Assembly (NCBI GenBank): GCA_002964805.2
Contig: PUDQ02000034.1
Coordinates: forward strand, 1-64,000
DNA from: Trametes villosa
Taxonomy: Eukaryota; Basidiomycota; Agaricomycetes; Polyporales; Polyporaceae
Direction of reading: 5' to 3'
DNA length: 64,000 bases
Part shown: one piece after another, positions 23,633 through 35,394 of the stretch
How positions within the stretch are numbered: the stretch's first letter is position 1
How the letters are laid out: each line of letters begins with the position of its first letter
Program-made: the position numbers and the translations under genes
The notes under the pieces: model-generated
Databases searched by the model: none
The model's input: the letters and a program-made list of their open reading frames with translations, nothing else
Told to the model about the DNA's origin: nothing

Positions 23633-26600
23633 ATGCCTGCTGAGTCGTCAAAAGAGTTGCTTGATGATGAATTGCGCGCGGCGAAGTCTGCGATGGAGGC
23701 TAGCCAAGGCTACACCCCAACTGGTGGGGAACAGCTTTTGAATCGCATCGGTGCGCACTCGGTTTGGGGACTTCTCCGGGCTACTACCGTACGCTGAACC
23801 ACGAGTAGGGGACAAGATCTCCGCCATTACCGGGAGCCCGTACGGATCAGCGGTTCAAAGTGATGCGGCGAAGTCGGCATTTTCTGCAGTGAAGGAGAAG
23901 GTGGACGATTTTGCGCATAACAGCCGGATGCTCCTTTCTGCTCTCGACGTAGTGGCGGAGATCCATCCGTATATCCAAGGTGAGCCTACCGCAACTCCCC
24001 CACTGCGTTCCCTACAGTGAACTTAATTCATGGGTGTCGATACACAGTCGCCGTGTTGCCCTTCAAGGTTGCGCTAGAGTTCGAGTTGACGCGGCGGGAG
24101 AACGACGACAGGATCCTTGCGCTGCTCACGACGATGTCCGATATGATGTCGGAGCTTGTGATGTACGTCTGCGCGGGACTCCCCGTTTCTCCTTCGTCTC
24201 ACACTGAGTTCTGTAGCCTGCGGGACATCGCTGGTCCTGGACACGACGGCAAGAATGATCCGACTCCCATTGAGAGTCATCTCCAAGACTGCTTGGTGGC
24301 CGCAGCCAAGTCAATAGGGAACTGTGCCAAAGTTTGCGATACTTATCGCAAGCGGCATGTACTCAGTAAGCCACTATCGGATGAAACAATATGTCGTCCT
24401 CTGATATGCTAGTCATAATAGTCAAGATATTCACTAGCGCCAAGTGGAAGATCCTGTTCACGGAAGTCGCGCAGGAGTTCGTCGCTCACAGATCCAACAT
24501 CCAATCGATCCTTCAGATGCACACGAGCATCAATGTCTCGGCTATGAAAAACGCGCTCGCGAGTTTTGTTCACGACGTCAAGGATGGGCTCGCGGGGATC
24601 GTTCACGACGCCAAGGGCGAGCTGGCGGGCGCTGCTCACGACGTCGGAGGCGAGCTCGCAGGGATTGCTCACGACGTGAAGGACCTTAGAACGCTCATGG
24701 AAAACATCTTCGAGCGTATGGAGCCGCTTCAAGAGCGCGGCATATCCGCGTTCATATCTAGCCGCCCCGTCAGCGCGGAGCAGGTGCTGAACAGCGACAG
24801 TCTTCTCGAAAACGTCATCGCACAAGAGAAGGCCTCAGCGATGGACGACGACTCGGACACGACATCAAGTCATCTTGACGCACCCCTCACCCCTCACGCG
24901 CTGCGACAAGAAGTGGACAAGGACTTAAATATCGTATTGAGCGAGAACAGGTTCTTCGAGCAGAAGTTTGACGCAATGCGCGCACGCCTACTGGAGGAAA
25001 AACGAACTCATGAATCCCATCATGACCGAATGGTAGTGTTACCAGTAGGACCATCTCATCTGGTGGAGGACGAGGTGAGCTCAGTCTACAAATATTGAGT
25101 GATAAATGTAACTTACGTGACATGTCAAAGATTATGCATCAGATATGGCGCGAGAACGCGAGTTCCCTCAACCCGAATGTTATTGTCGTTTCTTGTACGC
25201 TAACTTCAGCCTTCGTATTCCAGCATTTCAGGCGCAGCGTTGAGGCCAGACGTCTTGCGATGGCCATAATGGAATCTTACGACGAAAGAAACCCCATGCA
25301 CAGTGACTCCGCCCGGTCCAGGAGCATGACCGGCGCCGAGAGAGCAGAAACCGACGACGACGCGTGGGCATTCCGTTACATCACCGTTGACCGCGACATC
25401 CAGCCGCTCGCCGAAGCGCTCAGCCGCAACGCATCCGCCTATGTGTCCGTGGATGATATCAACGCTTTTACCTCTGCGCGTCCACTGAGTTGGACGTGAG
25501 TATCTTCGCTATCTTCAGTTCAGGGTCGTTGCATACTGAAGAGCGGAACTTCCAGGGGGCCGCATTGGATAGCGTATTGGACATGTGGTACGCTGGCGCC
25601 CAGCATTCAACACTGATGAGTACTATGAGGTGCAACCAATTGACAAACAGTCACTCCACAGGTATCGACATGACTTTACAATGGTACTCCCGCCGGATCT
25701 GCGCCCTGACCGCCAGGATCCAAGCCGATTTGATCTTCGTTCTGCGCGCCAATGCGGGCCCCGCCGGAGCGTTCTGGATGTCACCACAAGTAACCTTTGT
25801 TCAAAGAGTTCTGTCGGGTCTGCGGCTGGGCTACGGCTGGAGGCCTTCGGATCTGACCTGGGATGCTCTTTTTTCCAAGTTTAAGGATTATGTCGTGGAC
25901 CGCGAGCGCCAGCTCCAGAAGAAGCTCGGCAGATTGAACTACCTGATAGACGAGGTCGATACACTGAATAGTGCGATCCTCGAGGGAGAGCGGCTAGATT
26001 TAGTAAGTCCACACTTGTGGTCCTTGTAGTCCTTGACATCGGCTCATTGAGCCTGCCTTAGCAACTTCTTCCCATAGTGTTCCTCCTCCTGCGCAGAGTC
26101 CTAGGCGTCATCCAACAAGCGTCTAAGGTGGCCCTACATCCCGAAGAACTGACGATCGTACGGAGATCTCTTCATACTCTGCTTCAAGCTGCACGAGAGC
26201 GCGCCGGAGCGCTACATGGTGAGTATTAAACTTCCGCACCAGATTTACTCAACTTGTATTTACTCATGCACCTGCAGTGATGTTCAGAACCCAGAACACG
26301 AACAGCACGGAGCAGTTGGAAATTTTCTTTTTTGGTTTGGTAGGTGTTGAGGCTCCATGTGGATGTTCGCTTGGTTGATTCACCTGACTTCATCCCTGGA
26401 GTATGCGCACGTATCTCCGGGTCCCACACGCATGCACCCCTTCTGGATGAGGGACCCCAAGCGAGACTCCTACGGAATGACACTCCCGGGGCCACTGGCG
26501 CAGCGTACGCCTGTTGAAGCCGAGTTGGGCATCCAGCCGGGCGCCGACGAGGAAGTACCCTCTTTGTGCTATGGGCCCCAAACGGAGGAGATCGATGCTC

Positions 26601-28375
26601 TCCTGGCCGACAACACCCAGGCGAGTTTCGGCGACACTCTCGGCTCGGCTGCCGATAGCCAAAGTCTAAGTACACTCACTGGCCAGTGGGGCGGCTTCGA
26701 CACGGACTTTCCACCTGTGGTCCCGGGCACTGAGGCTGGGCTAGTACGGCTCATCATCTTGACTCACACAACCGACGGCGCTTTCGCCGGTAGCGGCGTA
26801 GACCTGCGGGGACATTTCAACATTCGCGGAACATTGTATGGCGACGGCGAGGTCGAGTTTGTGAAGACTTACGCGCCGAACTCGGCCGTCACTGAGGAAC
26901 CCAACGAACGTCACTACTCGGGAAGGGCGCGAAACAACATGTCCGCAGGCGTGATGGAGCTCGAAGGGGTGTACGCCAACTCCGAAAACTCGAAGTCTGG
27001 CCTGGGAGCGCACGGCAGAGATGATCCCGTCCCACAACCATCTCTGGAAACGGTGCTTTGTTCCGCCAACAAGCGCACCTCCAATGTTGCCGGCTCCTTC
27101 AATCTCTCTCGTCGCTCTATCGAGTATGCTATCGCTTGCCCTCCCGCCGAAAAGTTCCGGGACAATCGTATGCAAGCGCTCTGGAAGCTCGCGATCGAAG
27201 CCGTGGCATATACAGTTCGCCTACGGAAATCCGGGCTCGATTGGCCTACTCTCCAGGATCGTGGTCGGAAGCGCGAGCGGTATATCAGCCTGTATAACGA
27301 ACAATCACACGAAGGGTCCCAGCTGAAAGCTCACGAGGCTCGCGAGCTCGAGATGCTGGTCTTGACCACCCACCCGGAGGACATTCGCATGTGGAACGCG
27401 ATATGCGCATATAGGCGGAGACGGGAGATCGTACAGTAGTGAGTTCCTGATAAACATCATCCTGTCTTCCACCAACCATTTGCCCCTGCTAGCGACTTCC
27501 GCTGTGCCGGATGCGGAGCCAGATCGTTTACAGGCAGTCGACTCGTCTGCGTCGACTGTCTTCCGACTCAGATGTTGGACGACACATACAACCTGTGCTT
27601 CCAATGCTTCTCAAGAGACGCGCACGCGCAGGCCCCGGCGCACGCCTTTATCCAGTTCAGAACACCCAGAATGCGTATGTACCTGCTCTTCAGCCTCCAC
27701 AGCGCGAAGGACCTGGTCTCGCAGGTGACATCTCCCCAGCCGAAGAAACTCCGCTGTTCCGACCAATGCCGACGCATCATGACCTCCTCCGAGACATACT
27801 GGCTCTGTGTCACCTGTCAAGGTAAGCACTTCATTTCAAGGTGATGATGATGCTTGCAAGCTCACTGGTCTGTAGGTCTTACCGTTGTCTGTACAGAATG
27901 CAACACCCGGACTGAGCGGGAGAAACCGTGGCTCCTGCAGCGACCTCCCTGCGAAAGGGAAATCCATAACTGGTCTCACACGCTCGTCCTCGTGTTGGGG
28001 GCACCTAGCACGGCCCCTATGTCCGTCACACCGCTCTCAATTGAAGATCGACTATCGCTTCAGGAGGCCAAATTCGAACGGCTAACGGAGACTATCGATA
28101 ACTGGTTGGCGAAGCTGGAAACGAGGGGAGGTGGGATGATGTCTGCAAAACTTGCGTCTGCGGAGGGAGAAGATAGCTCCAAGACAGTTGTGGCGATCGG
28201 CGGTGAACCAGCTGCGGAGGTTACCGGGCTTATGGACTTCATAGCGAATGCGCACCCGGAAGAAGAGAGAGGGAGCGCTAGGGAAGTGACCGGCGGCGAG
28301 GTGGATACCGGGACGACGCCGGAGGGGGCTGCTGAGGACGATTCTGACATGCACATCCGTTGCTGTATAGCTTGA
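23633..28375 (+). CDS. Large ZZ-type zinc-finger protein with STAND-like helical N-terminus, about 13 exons
   Basis: About 1,320 aa; cellular role unknown. The N-terminal ~250 residues are helical (LSALDVVAEIHPYIQ, VAVLPFKVALEFELTRREND) and resemble the N-terminal domains of fungal STAND/NLR-like proteins. Tandem 11-residue repeats follow (GELAGAAHDV type, 24568-24685). A middle part has PHWIAYWTCG and ALTARIQADLIFVLRANAG. A beta-rich part (26600-27150) comes next, then two Cys-rich ZZ-like fingers: CAGC with CVDC (27503-27560) and CSDQC, WLCVTCQ, VVCTEC (27760-27905). A coiled coil ends it. Exons: 23633-23750, 23809-23979, 24048-24162, 24217-24365, 24422-25074, 25131-about 25179, about 25225-25495, 25557-25587 (31 nt), 25662-26002, 26062-26218, 26352-27438, 27493-27821, 27876-28375. 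The 26219-26351 junction is the weakest: an alternative frame over 26344-26520 also looks coding. Confidence 0.68.
24568..24685 (+). repeat. 33-nt tandem repeat inside the ZZ-finger gene (3.6 copies)
   Basis: Units at 24568-24600, 24601-24633 and 24634-24666, plus a partial unit at 24667-24685. Each encodes 11 residues with the core V/A-HDV/A-K-x-G/E-L-A-G. The period of 11 suits a long amphipathic helix or coiled coil. Units differ at silent and replacement positions, so the array is not brand new. Confidence 0.8.
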
Positions 28376-28854
28376 TCTGTATCTCCGGGATGTAAGTACG
28401 TAGCAGAGTTCTTGGAACCATCGAACACTCGGCGTCAACACGTGTACATCCGCACCCATGTTCGTCGATGAGTAACGTGTGTCCGTGGTGCTCGTCCCTG
28501 CCTGCCCTCATAGAGCACCTCGGTACGTCTGCCTGGGGGAGACTAGTAACGTGTCAGTCGGAGCCTCGAGTGAGTGAGGCCGCCCTGAAGTGCAATAAGT
28601 ATGTGCCTATTGCGCGGACGCACTGACTCTTCCTGTGAAACATGTTCTGGCCAGTAACTGGCGCCCTAAATTACTGAGATAGGACCCTTCGGCTTGCTTG
28701 TGCGAGATATGAACCGCCAGGTCAATGAGCTAATTAGAACTATATCAATAGTGTACTGTAGTAGCCCAAACGCAATTTCGCCACAAAGCACCACCATGTG
28801 AGCAAGAGATGCATTAAGAGTACATCTATGAGTTTGCTTCCACCGACTGCCAGT
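28376..28854. other. Intergenic between convergent genes
   Basis: 3' flanks of the ZZ-finger gene (+) and the arginyl-tRNA synthetase gene (-). Nothing else seen. Confidence 0.5.
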
Positions 28855-30979
28855 CTACATACGCTCGAGGGGCTGGATGCTGAGCAGCCGCAGCGCCGCA
28901 CCGAGCACGTCGCGCGCGGCGAGGTACAGCGCCATGCGCGCCTTCGCCTTCTCCTTGTCCTGCTCGCCCTTGACGATCACCGTCTCCCACGCGCTCGAGA
29001 TGCCGTGGCTGAGGCGGAACGCGAACGTGACGATCCCGCTCGGCTCGTGCGTCTTCAGCGCCGTCTTCACCACGTCGGGGTACGTCCCGAGCAGGAACAC
29101 GATCTCGCGCGTCTGCGGCTCCGTGAGCAGGTCCGTGTTCAGCTGCGAGGGCGCGGGGAGCGGGAGCAGCTCCGGGTTCTTGCGCTCGATCGAGGAGAGG
29201 CGGACGTGCGCGTACTGCAGGTACGGGCCGGTGTCGCCCTCGAACGAGAGCATGCGCTCCCAGTTGAAAGTGTAGTTGTTGATCCTGGCATCGCACATAA
29301 GTACGGGGCACAATCACACCACGGCGTAAAATACTTACCGCTTCGCAGCCATGTCCTGGATCTTAATGCCAGTGATGCCAATCTCGCGCGAGACCTCCTC
29401 GGGATTCTCGACGGACTTGTACTTCTCCTCGTTCTTGCGCATCTGCTCGTGCATGACCGACGCCGCCTCGCGGATGATCTGGTCGAGGAAGACGACGGTG
29501 CCCTTGCGAGTGCTCATGCCGAGCACGAGCCCGTAGTTGACGTGCTCGAGGTTCTTCGCCCACTCGTAGCCCATCAGCTCGAGCACCTTGAAGAACTGCG
29601 CGACATGCATGTCCTGTTGCGCGGAGATCACGTAGATCATCTTGTCGAACTTGTATTGGTTGTAGCGGTTCACCGCGCCGCCGATGTCGCGCGTCAGGTA
29701 GATCGACGTGCCGTCTGGAGTATGGTGTGGTCAGTAACATGCAGAGAGCACTGGGCGTGGTACTTACCCCGTTTCCGGACGACGGCCTTGCCGAGCTTGT
29801 GCTTCTCCAGGTTCACCCGGAGCGCACCCTGGTCCTCCTCGATCAGGTTCAGCTCCTGCAGCTGCTTGAGCGCCTTGTCCATCGACTCCTGCGGCACCTC
29901 GCTCTCGCCCGTGTACACGTCAAAGTGCACGTTCAGGCGCGCGTACTCCTCGGCGTACTTGCCCACGGAGAGCTTGCGCCAGACGCGCCAGTTCTTCAGC
30001 GCCTCCTCGTCGCCGTCCTCCATGCGCTTGAACCACGCCGCGGCCTCGTCGCGGATGGACGGGTCCTTCTCCGCCTCGGCGTTGATCCTGACGTAGATCT
30101 CGAACAGGTGCTGGATCGCGTCCTTCTCGAGCGCCTCCTGCGAGCCGTACTTTTCGAACCCGACCGCGATCAGACCGAACTGGGAGGCAGCGCACAGTCA
30201 GATTAGGGTTTTGGCGCGATTGACTGTGAGTCAGGCGGGCGTACGCACCTGAGTTCCCCAGTCACCGAGGTAGTTCATGGAGATGACCTCCCAGCCGCAC
30301 GCCTTGTAGAGGTTCGCGAGGAACGCGCCGATAATCGTGCTCCGCAAGTGGCCGACGTGGAAGGACTTTGCGATGTTGGGGGAGGAGTACTCGATGATCA
30401 CGCGCTTGCCCTCGCCGAGGAAATTCGAGCCGTACTCAGGCTTTTTCGATGCGGTGTCATAGGTGAGGGCGTGGATTTGGTCGAGCGTGAGGCGGGTGAG
30501 GGTGGAGGTGCGGCAGCGGAAGTGGAGGAAGGCGCGGTCGTGCGTTACGGACTCGACCCACTCATCTGGTTGGAACTATGGCACGTCAGCGTGCCGTTAC
30601 GGATGAGATGTGAGAGTACAGCTTCCCACGCACTATGGCGTAGAACGCAGGGAATACTGCAGGTAGAACGCACCTTGTCGATCACTTGCTTCGCGAGCTC
30701 ATCCACCTTGGCCTTCAGCTTAAACCGCGGCAGCGCGACGGTGAAGTCCTCCCCCTTCTTCCCGTAGTCCACGCCCTGGTAGACCTGCTCGACCGTCAGC
30801 GGCTCGAGCGCGTCCGCGATGACCTTCGCGATCGCGATCCGGAACGAGTCGAGGATGCAGCGCGTGGGGTCCGTCCCCGCCACCTCGGGGAGCTTGGGCA
30901 GATCGGCGGGCACCGCGAACGGTGACGGCGCGAGCGTGGGCTTGTTCGAGCTAGATGCTTCCGCAGATGTTGAAGCCAT
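28855..30979 (-). CDS. Arginyl-tRNA synthetase, five exons
   Basis: Class I synthetase charging tRNA-Arg; 616 aa. Exons 30979-30674, 30575-30249, 30179-29768, 29714-29339 and 29284-28855 join in phase. The N-terminal tRNA-recognition part comes first. The HIGH-type signature reads [35 protein letters not shown] follows. The tRNA-binding DALR-like C-terminus contains [17 protein letters not shown] and ends [10 protein letters not shown]. The KMSKS-equivalent loop is [15 protein letters not shown], with KMS degenerate as is usual for this enzyme family. I start at the ATG at 30979 (CACAATGGC). The frame stays open to 31201 but only with a TTG, so a mitochondrial presequence by normal initiation is not supported. 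Confidence 0.93.
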
Positions 30980-31498
30980 TGTGAGATAGTTGCGGCTCAG
31001 GTTTTTGTGAAGTGGATAGAGAGCGCGAGCGCGGGGTAGAAGTACAGGGGACCGAGAGATATTTACACGGAGGAGGGGGAGTCGGAAAGATAGCAACGCC
31101 GCCACAGTGCCGCCCAGTATATTAGGAGATTTTTCCGAGTCAGATGGCCAGTGTTTTTTTCGATACGAACAAGGTCCGGAGCGCGAGAGTGCAGAGTTCA
31201 ATCGATTGGAATTTTTGTAGAGTCACGAAGTACAAATGGGCGCCTACCAAAGTGTCGGCCCAAATACGGCAGCTAAGAAGGTTCACGGAGAGACCGTTGC
31301 AGTCGTAAAAATTCCAACGAACTCAGTCAAGGACAGCTATATGCATTAAGGATTATCTAAAGGTATCAGAGATGCGAAGGCGCGATATCGACAGGAGCTG
31401 CAGGGAGAGCGCTATAGTACAAGGATTCCAACTTCGGCGGCAGAGACCGGGTATACTACAGAGGGTGAGCACAGCTCCAGACCCTCGAGCCGTTTCGT
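30980..31498. other. Intergenic between head-to-tail minus-strand genes
   Basis: 5' flank of the arginyl-tRNA synthetase gene and 3' flank of the inositol oxygenase gene. No gene seen. Confidence 0.5.
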
Positions 31499-32759
31499 TC
31501 ACCACTCGATGACGTCCGGAAAGTACTTCGCGATGAGGCTCTGATAGTACGGCTTCACCTTCTCCACGTTGACTGGCTCATCGCTCTTGCTGTAGAGGTC
31601 GTACGGGTTGAATGCGCGCACGGCCTCGAGCGCGCGCTGGTCCTCCGTGTTCGTGAGGTGCGAGTACGCGCCCTCGCGGTGCCACGGGTAGAAGCTGTGG
31701 TAGCGAATCATGTAGAGCGCGTCCATCGGCAGCGAGCTTTGCTTCTTGAGGACGTGGTACAGGTACTGCGAGGGCTCAAGATGAGAATGAGGACAAGAAG
31801 AACAAGTGAAAGGGCGTACCTCATCGTGACCCCAGGAGAGCATCACGTTCTCCAGGCCACAGTGTGGGGAGTAGACACCGAACTCAGTGGAGTAGACGGG
31901 GTCCTGCGAGTCCGGGTTGTTCACGAAGGTATCCGGGTAGATGATCTTCTCGGAGAACTTGCAGCCGACGACGAAGGTGTCTCCAACGACGTCCCATTGG
32001 CCCCTGGACAGACCGCGATAGTCAGCGCCCGCCTAGCCACCATAGCGAGGGGACTCACTCTGAGCCGAAGAAGTAGAGGAGCTTCCCGAGATCATGGACG
32101 AGGCCGGCGACCTGCATCCACTCGGGCTTCCCGTCCCTCCGAATCGCCTCCGCGGTCTGCAGCAGATGCTCTATCTGCGAGAGGCTCGTCTAGAAACGCC
32201 GCGCAGGGTCCATATAAGCACCCGCCCGGTTCTAGCACAGGATCTGCGGGGCCACTCACATCGGGATCGGAGTCGTCCACGAGCGTGTTCAGCTTCTCCA
32301 TCGCCTCCCAGATGCCTGCAGGCGCGGTGAGCCCAATGCGGCGACGACGATCGCGGGCACCTACCCATTCTGGCGTGCACCGTGCGCTTGAACTCCGCGC
32401 GGACCCGGACGTTGAACGCGACCGTCTGCTTCTCTGGAAGAAGGGCCGAGATACGGATCTGAGTGAGCGGAACGGCGGGTAGGAGGCGGGGCGCGCGCGC
32501 GCTACGCACCGTGCTGCTCGCGGTAGAAGTTCTTGACGCGGTCGCACGCCTCCTCGTACTGGCGGAACTGGTTCTTGTCCTTCTCGGCGTCGAACTTAGA
32601 CGCCTCGGCCCATGTCGCGGCGACCTGGCCCTTGAGCTTGTTCACTACAGCGAGCGACGAGTCAGGACTTCTGCATACGAAAGGAGAGGTGTGGCGCGAA
32701 CCTTCGTCGACGGCGTCAGAGACCTCGTCGAGCGCGCGGCCGTCGTTCTCAAGACGCAT
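31499..32759 (-). CDS. myo-Inositol oxygenase, seven exons
   Basis: Cytosolic di-iron enzyme cleaving myo-inositol to D-glucuronate; 299 aa, close to the family length. Exons 32759-32702, 32644-32510, 32433-32365, 32315-32260, 32189-32059, 32003-31820 and 31765-31499 sum to 900 nt and join in phase. Iron-site and substrate motifs are all present: [14 protein letters not shown] (the His-Asp pair), [15 protein letters not shown], and [16 protein letters not shown]. The start is the ATG at 32759; the longer frame to 32831 begins with TTG and its extra hydrophobic residues would be unusual for this soluble enzyme. A TATA box at 32978-32984 gives a 5' UTR of roughly 190 nt. Confidence 0.93.
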
Positions 32760-32977
32760 GGTGAAGAATATAGTGAAAGGTGGGAGGAGAAATGTGAGGG
32801 GAACGAGGGCGAGAGAGGTGGTCGAAAGCAAGAGGTTTAGGCGCGAGGTGTTGGAGAGAGTGCGGTTGCCACAGAAAATTGTGAAACAGTCGCCAAGGGA
32901 GCTCAGCTTATGTCAGGATGCGATGAGGAGTGTGGGGCAGCGGTGGCTGGTTGACAGTTCGCAAAGCCAGCCTGTCT

Positions 32978-32984
32978 TTTATAC
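32978..32984 (-). promoter_or_regulatory. TATA box of the inositol oxygenase gene
   Basis: TATAAAA on the minus strand, about 220 nt upstream of the ATG at 32759. It is the only strong TATA element in this flank. Confidence 0.55.
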
Positions 32985-35394
32985 CTGTCCGGATGCACTG
33001 GTACATGGCGGCAATAGTCACGAGAAGCAGAGTACATGGTGGCGCTCCGCAAAGGCGGCAGTTTCTGGCGCGCCAAATGTCCCGGTATGGATGCCGGTCC
33101 GATCGCCGGACACACGCGAGGGTCTGCCGCATCCTCTTCCGGTGCATCGACCTCAACCACGACCATGGCCAAGACTCGCGCGCGCCGAAATCATGAGAAA
33201 ACCTGACAGAATGGTCATGCAAACCCTGTGCATCAACGTCGTGACGCCGAGCAGCGTGCGCAGGGAAGGACAGCTGATCTCCTGCCGTCTGCGAACGAAC
33301 AGACCCCAAACGTACCGTATGTTTTCATCATCATCGTTTCTACTGGCTGTCGGGCAAGCCGGGGCCCATGCAGAACTTCTACGAGCGTTGAGAGTTGGCT
33401 GATTCGTCTCCGACAGGACCCCACACATGGTACGCTCAGGGTCCAGGTAGGACGGCAAGTGGATTCGGGAACGCGAGTGCACTCTAACTGCCCACGCTTC
33501 GCGATCACTAACTAATACGGCCGACGCGCATCTCCGCAGGACGCTTCGCAAGGGCATGGGCGTGTAGGCGCACCGATCGACAAGCAGCGGAATCAGTGCA
33601 GCGCTCCGCGTCTTCGCAGGTCCTAGCCTCGGGGCCGCGCCACGACTTTCCCCGACATTGCGCGGCTTGTGCGTTCTATCACGCAGCGCGGTCGATAGCA
33701 TGGGAAGAGCCGCGCGTCCTGTTGCTGGACATGGCGTCGAAGCAGCTCTCTGTGGCCATCGCGAATCTAATCGCACGCGGGGTGGCTGGGCTGGGGTGGC
33801 CGCACGCAGAGGAACCCTGCCCAGGTACACCGATCGACCGGCGGCAGAGCCCAGCGCCGTGAGTGCTTCCGTACCTTCGAAGAACTCGAAGTCAGGACTC
33901 AGGGCAGCCCTCAAAGTGCTGCCTTCTCCAGGCATCTTACAGACTTCACGGAAGACTGCGCGCGCAGGCGACTGCAGCGGGTTGCATGTCTGCCCCATTC
34001 TGTTGCTGCGGTTCATTTGTGCACCGTGACTGCGTGAAGCTTCCGTGCGGTGCACGGGCGGGCAAGTGCTCGCGCACTTTGCGCGGTGAAGACACAAGGT
34101 CAGGTCTAGACTCTTCACGCAGGTAGCGGTAGGGGACCTCTACGGACACCTTCTAGCGCATGGAAGACTGATCCGCGGACACCTCAGTATCACATAGGCG
34201 ACTGTTACTGGCAGCGACACGGAGAGGTAGGACACGACGCTGACCGTAGAAATTCCAGGAATACTGCCTCGCAGCGCGTTATCGCGACACGACTACGGCC
34301 ATTGCCCCAGGACCCTAGGACCCTGCCTTCGTACTGGACCTTCGCCCGCCCGGTTTACAGCATCTCCGAGACCCGTGGCGGCCTCGATTCCGTTCCGTCA
34401 CTTCCTCCGGGGTCCGTCCTCTCCCGCGTCGGAGATCTCATTTAGTCGGACACGGAACAGGGATCTGCGCTGCCTGCAAACGGCTTAGCTTGCTCATCGT
34501 CGGAGGGCACGATGTCGGACTCGTCATTCATCCCACGACATGTCATCCGCCCGACTGTCCTGGCCTCTAGACCTCGACGAATTCTCGGCGACGCGCTCGA
34601 TGCGCCCAATGGGCGCGGGCGGAGCAGCACGACCCCGTAACGTGCCTGAGATCGCGTCGTTATCCGTACGATGGATACACTGGACTGGGACATTCGTTAC
34701 TGATCCTGACATCTCTCTCGAAACTTGAGTGCCAGATGGCTCGCCAAAACACGATCTGATAGTTCTTGGACAAGCTGAGGCCTCCTGAAGCTTGCAAGGA
34801 CGCGCGACGACGAGCCAAGCTTGCTCGTTCGAGCAATCTCAGTGCTAAACCTCGACACACGCGCTCCTTTTGTACGATGACGACACTCATTTGTCACGCA
34901 CGCCCGAGCGTCCTGCGCGGTCGTGTTCATTGGCGTCAGACCGGGAGGTGCGTGAGGGAAGCAACAGAATTAACGCATACGTGACGTCGGCCTGCCATGA
35001 TGAACTCTCCTTACAGACAGTGATTGTCGTAACTATGGATGTGTCTTTCTGTATCTTCCCTCCATGCCTGCGCACAAGTAACAAAGCTTCAGAGGAAACT
35101 AGTTTATGATGTGGAGGGGGATAAGTATGGTCGCTACGATTCCGAATACCGTTTCGCCGAGTACTTACTCGGTGCACGTTCCCACGCTTACTATTCCAGG
35201 AGTGCGCTTACCGTTACTTTGTACCATCCCACACGTAAGTCCCATGTTAGTCAGCTACTACCAGCATGATCGATACACAACTTGAACCTGCAGCCCAACG
35301 AACGTTCTGAACCCCCTGCCGGCTGACACTCCGGAAGTGACTAGTAGAACCAGCCAGCGACTGTTCGACATTGTACACGTCACGTCTGGTACGC
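32985..35394. other. Gene-poor interval between divergent genes (2.4 kb)
   Basis: Upstream of the inositol oxygenase gene on one side and of the metallophosphoesterase array on the other. A 321-codon minus-strand frame (33153-34118) has no recognisable domain and is overlapped by plus-strand frames; I do not call it. Confidence 0.45.

Noticed and set aside
28798..30096. 432-codon plus-strand frame opposite arginyl-tRNA synthetase
   Set aside because: Leu/Arg/Val-rich mirror of a clearly conserved minus-strand gene; no domain and it crosses that gene's introns.
30980..31201. 74-residue N-terminal extension of arginyl-tRNA synthetase that looks like a mitochondrial presequence
   Set aside because: It begins with TTG and contains no ATG before 30979. 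Non-AUG initiation cannot be ruled out but is not supported.
32760..32831. 24-residue hydrophobic extension of inositol oxygenase
   Set aside because: Begins with TTG, and the family is cytosolic and starts at the ATG used.
33153..34118. 321-codon minus-strand frame between inositol oxygenase and the phosphoesterase array
   Set aside because: No recognisable domain and composition like the other frames of the same stretch.
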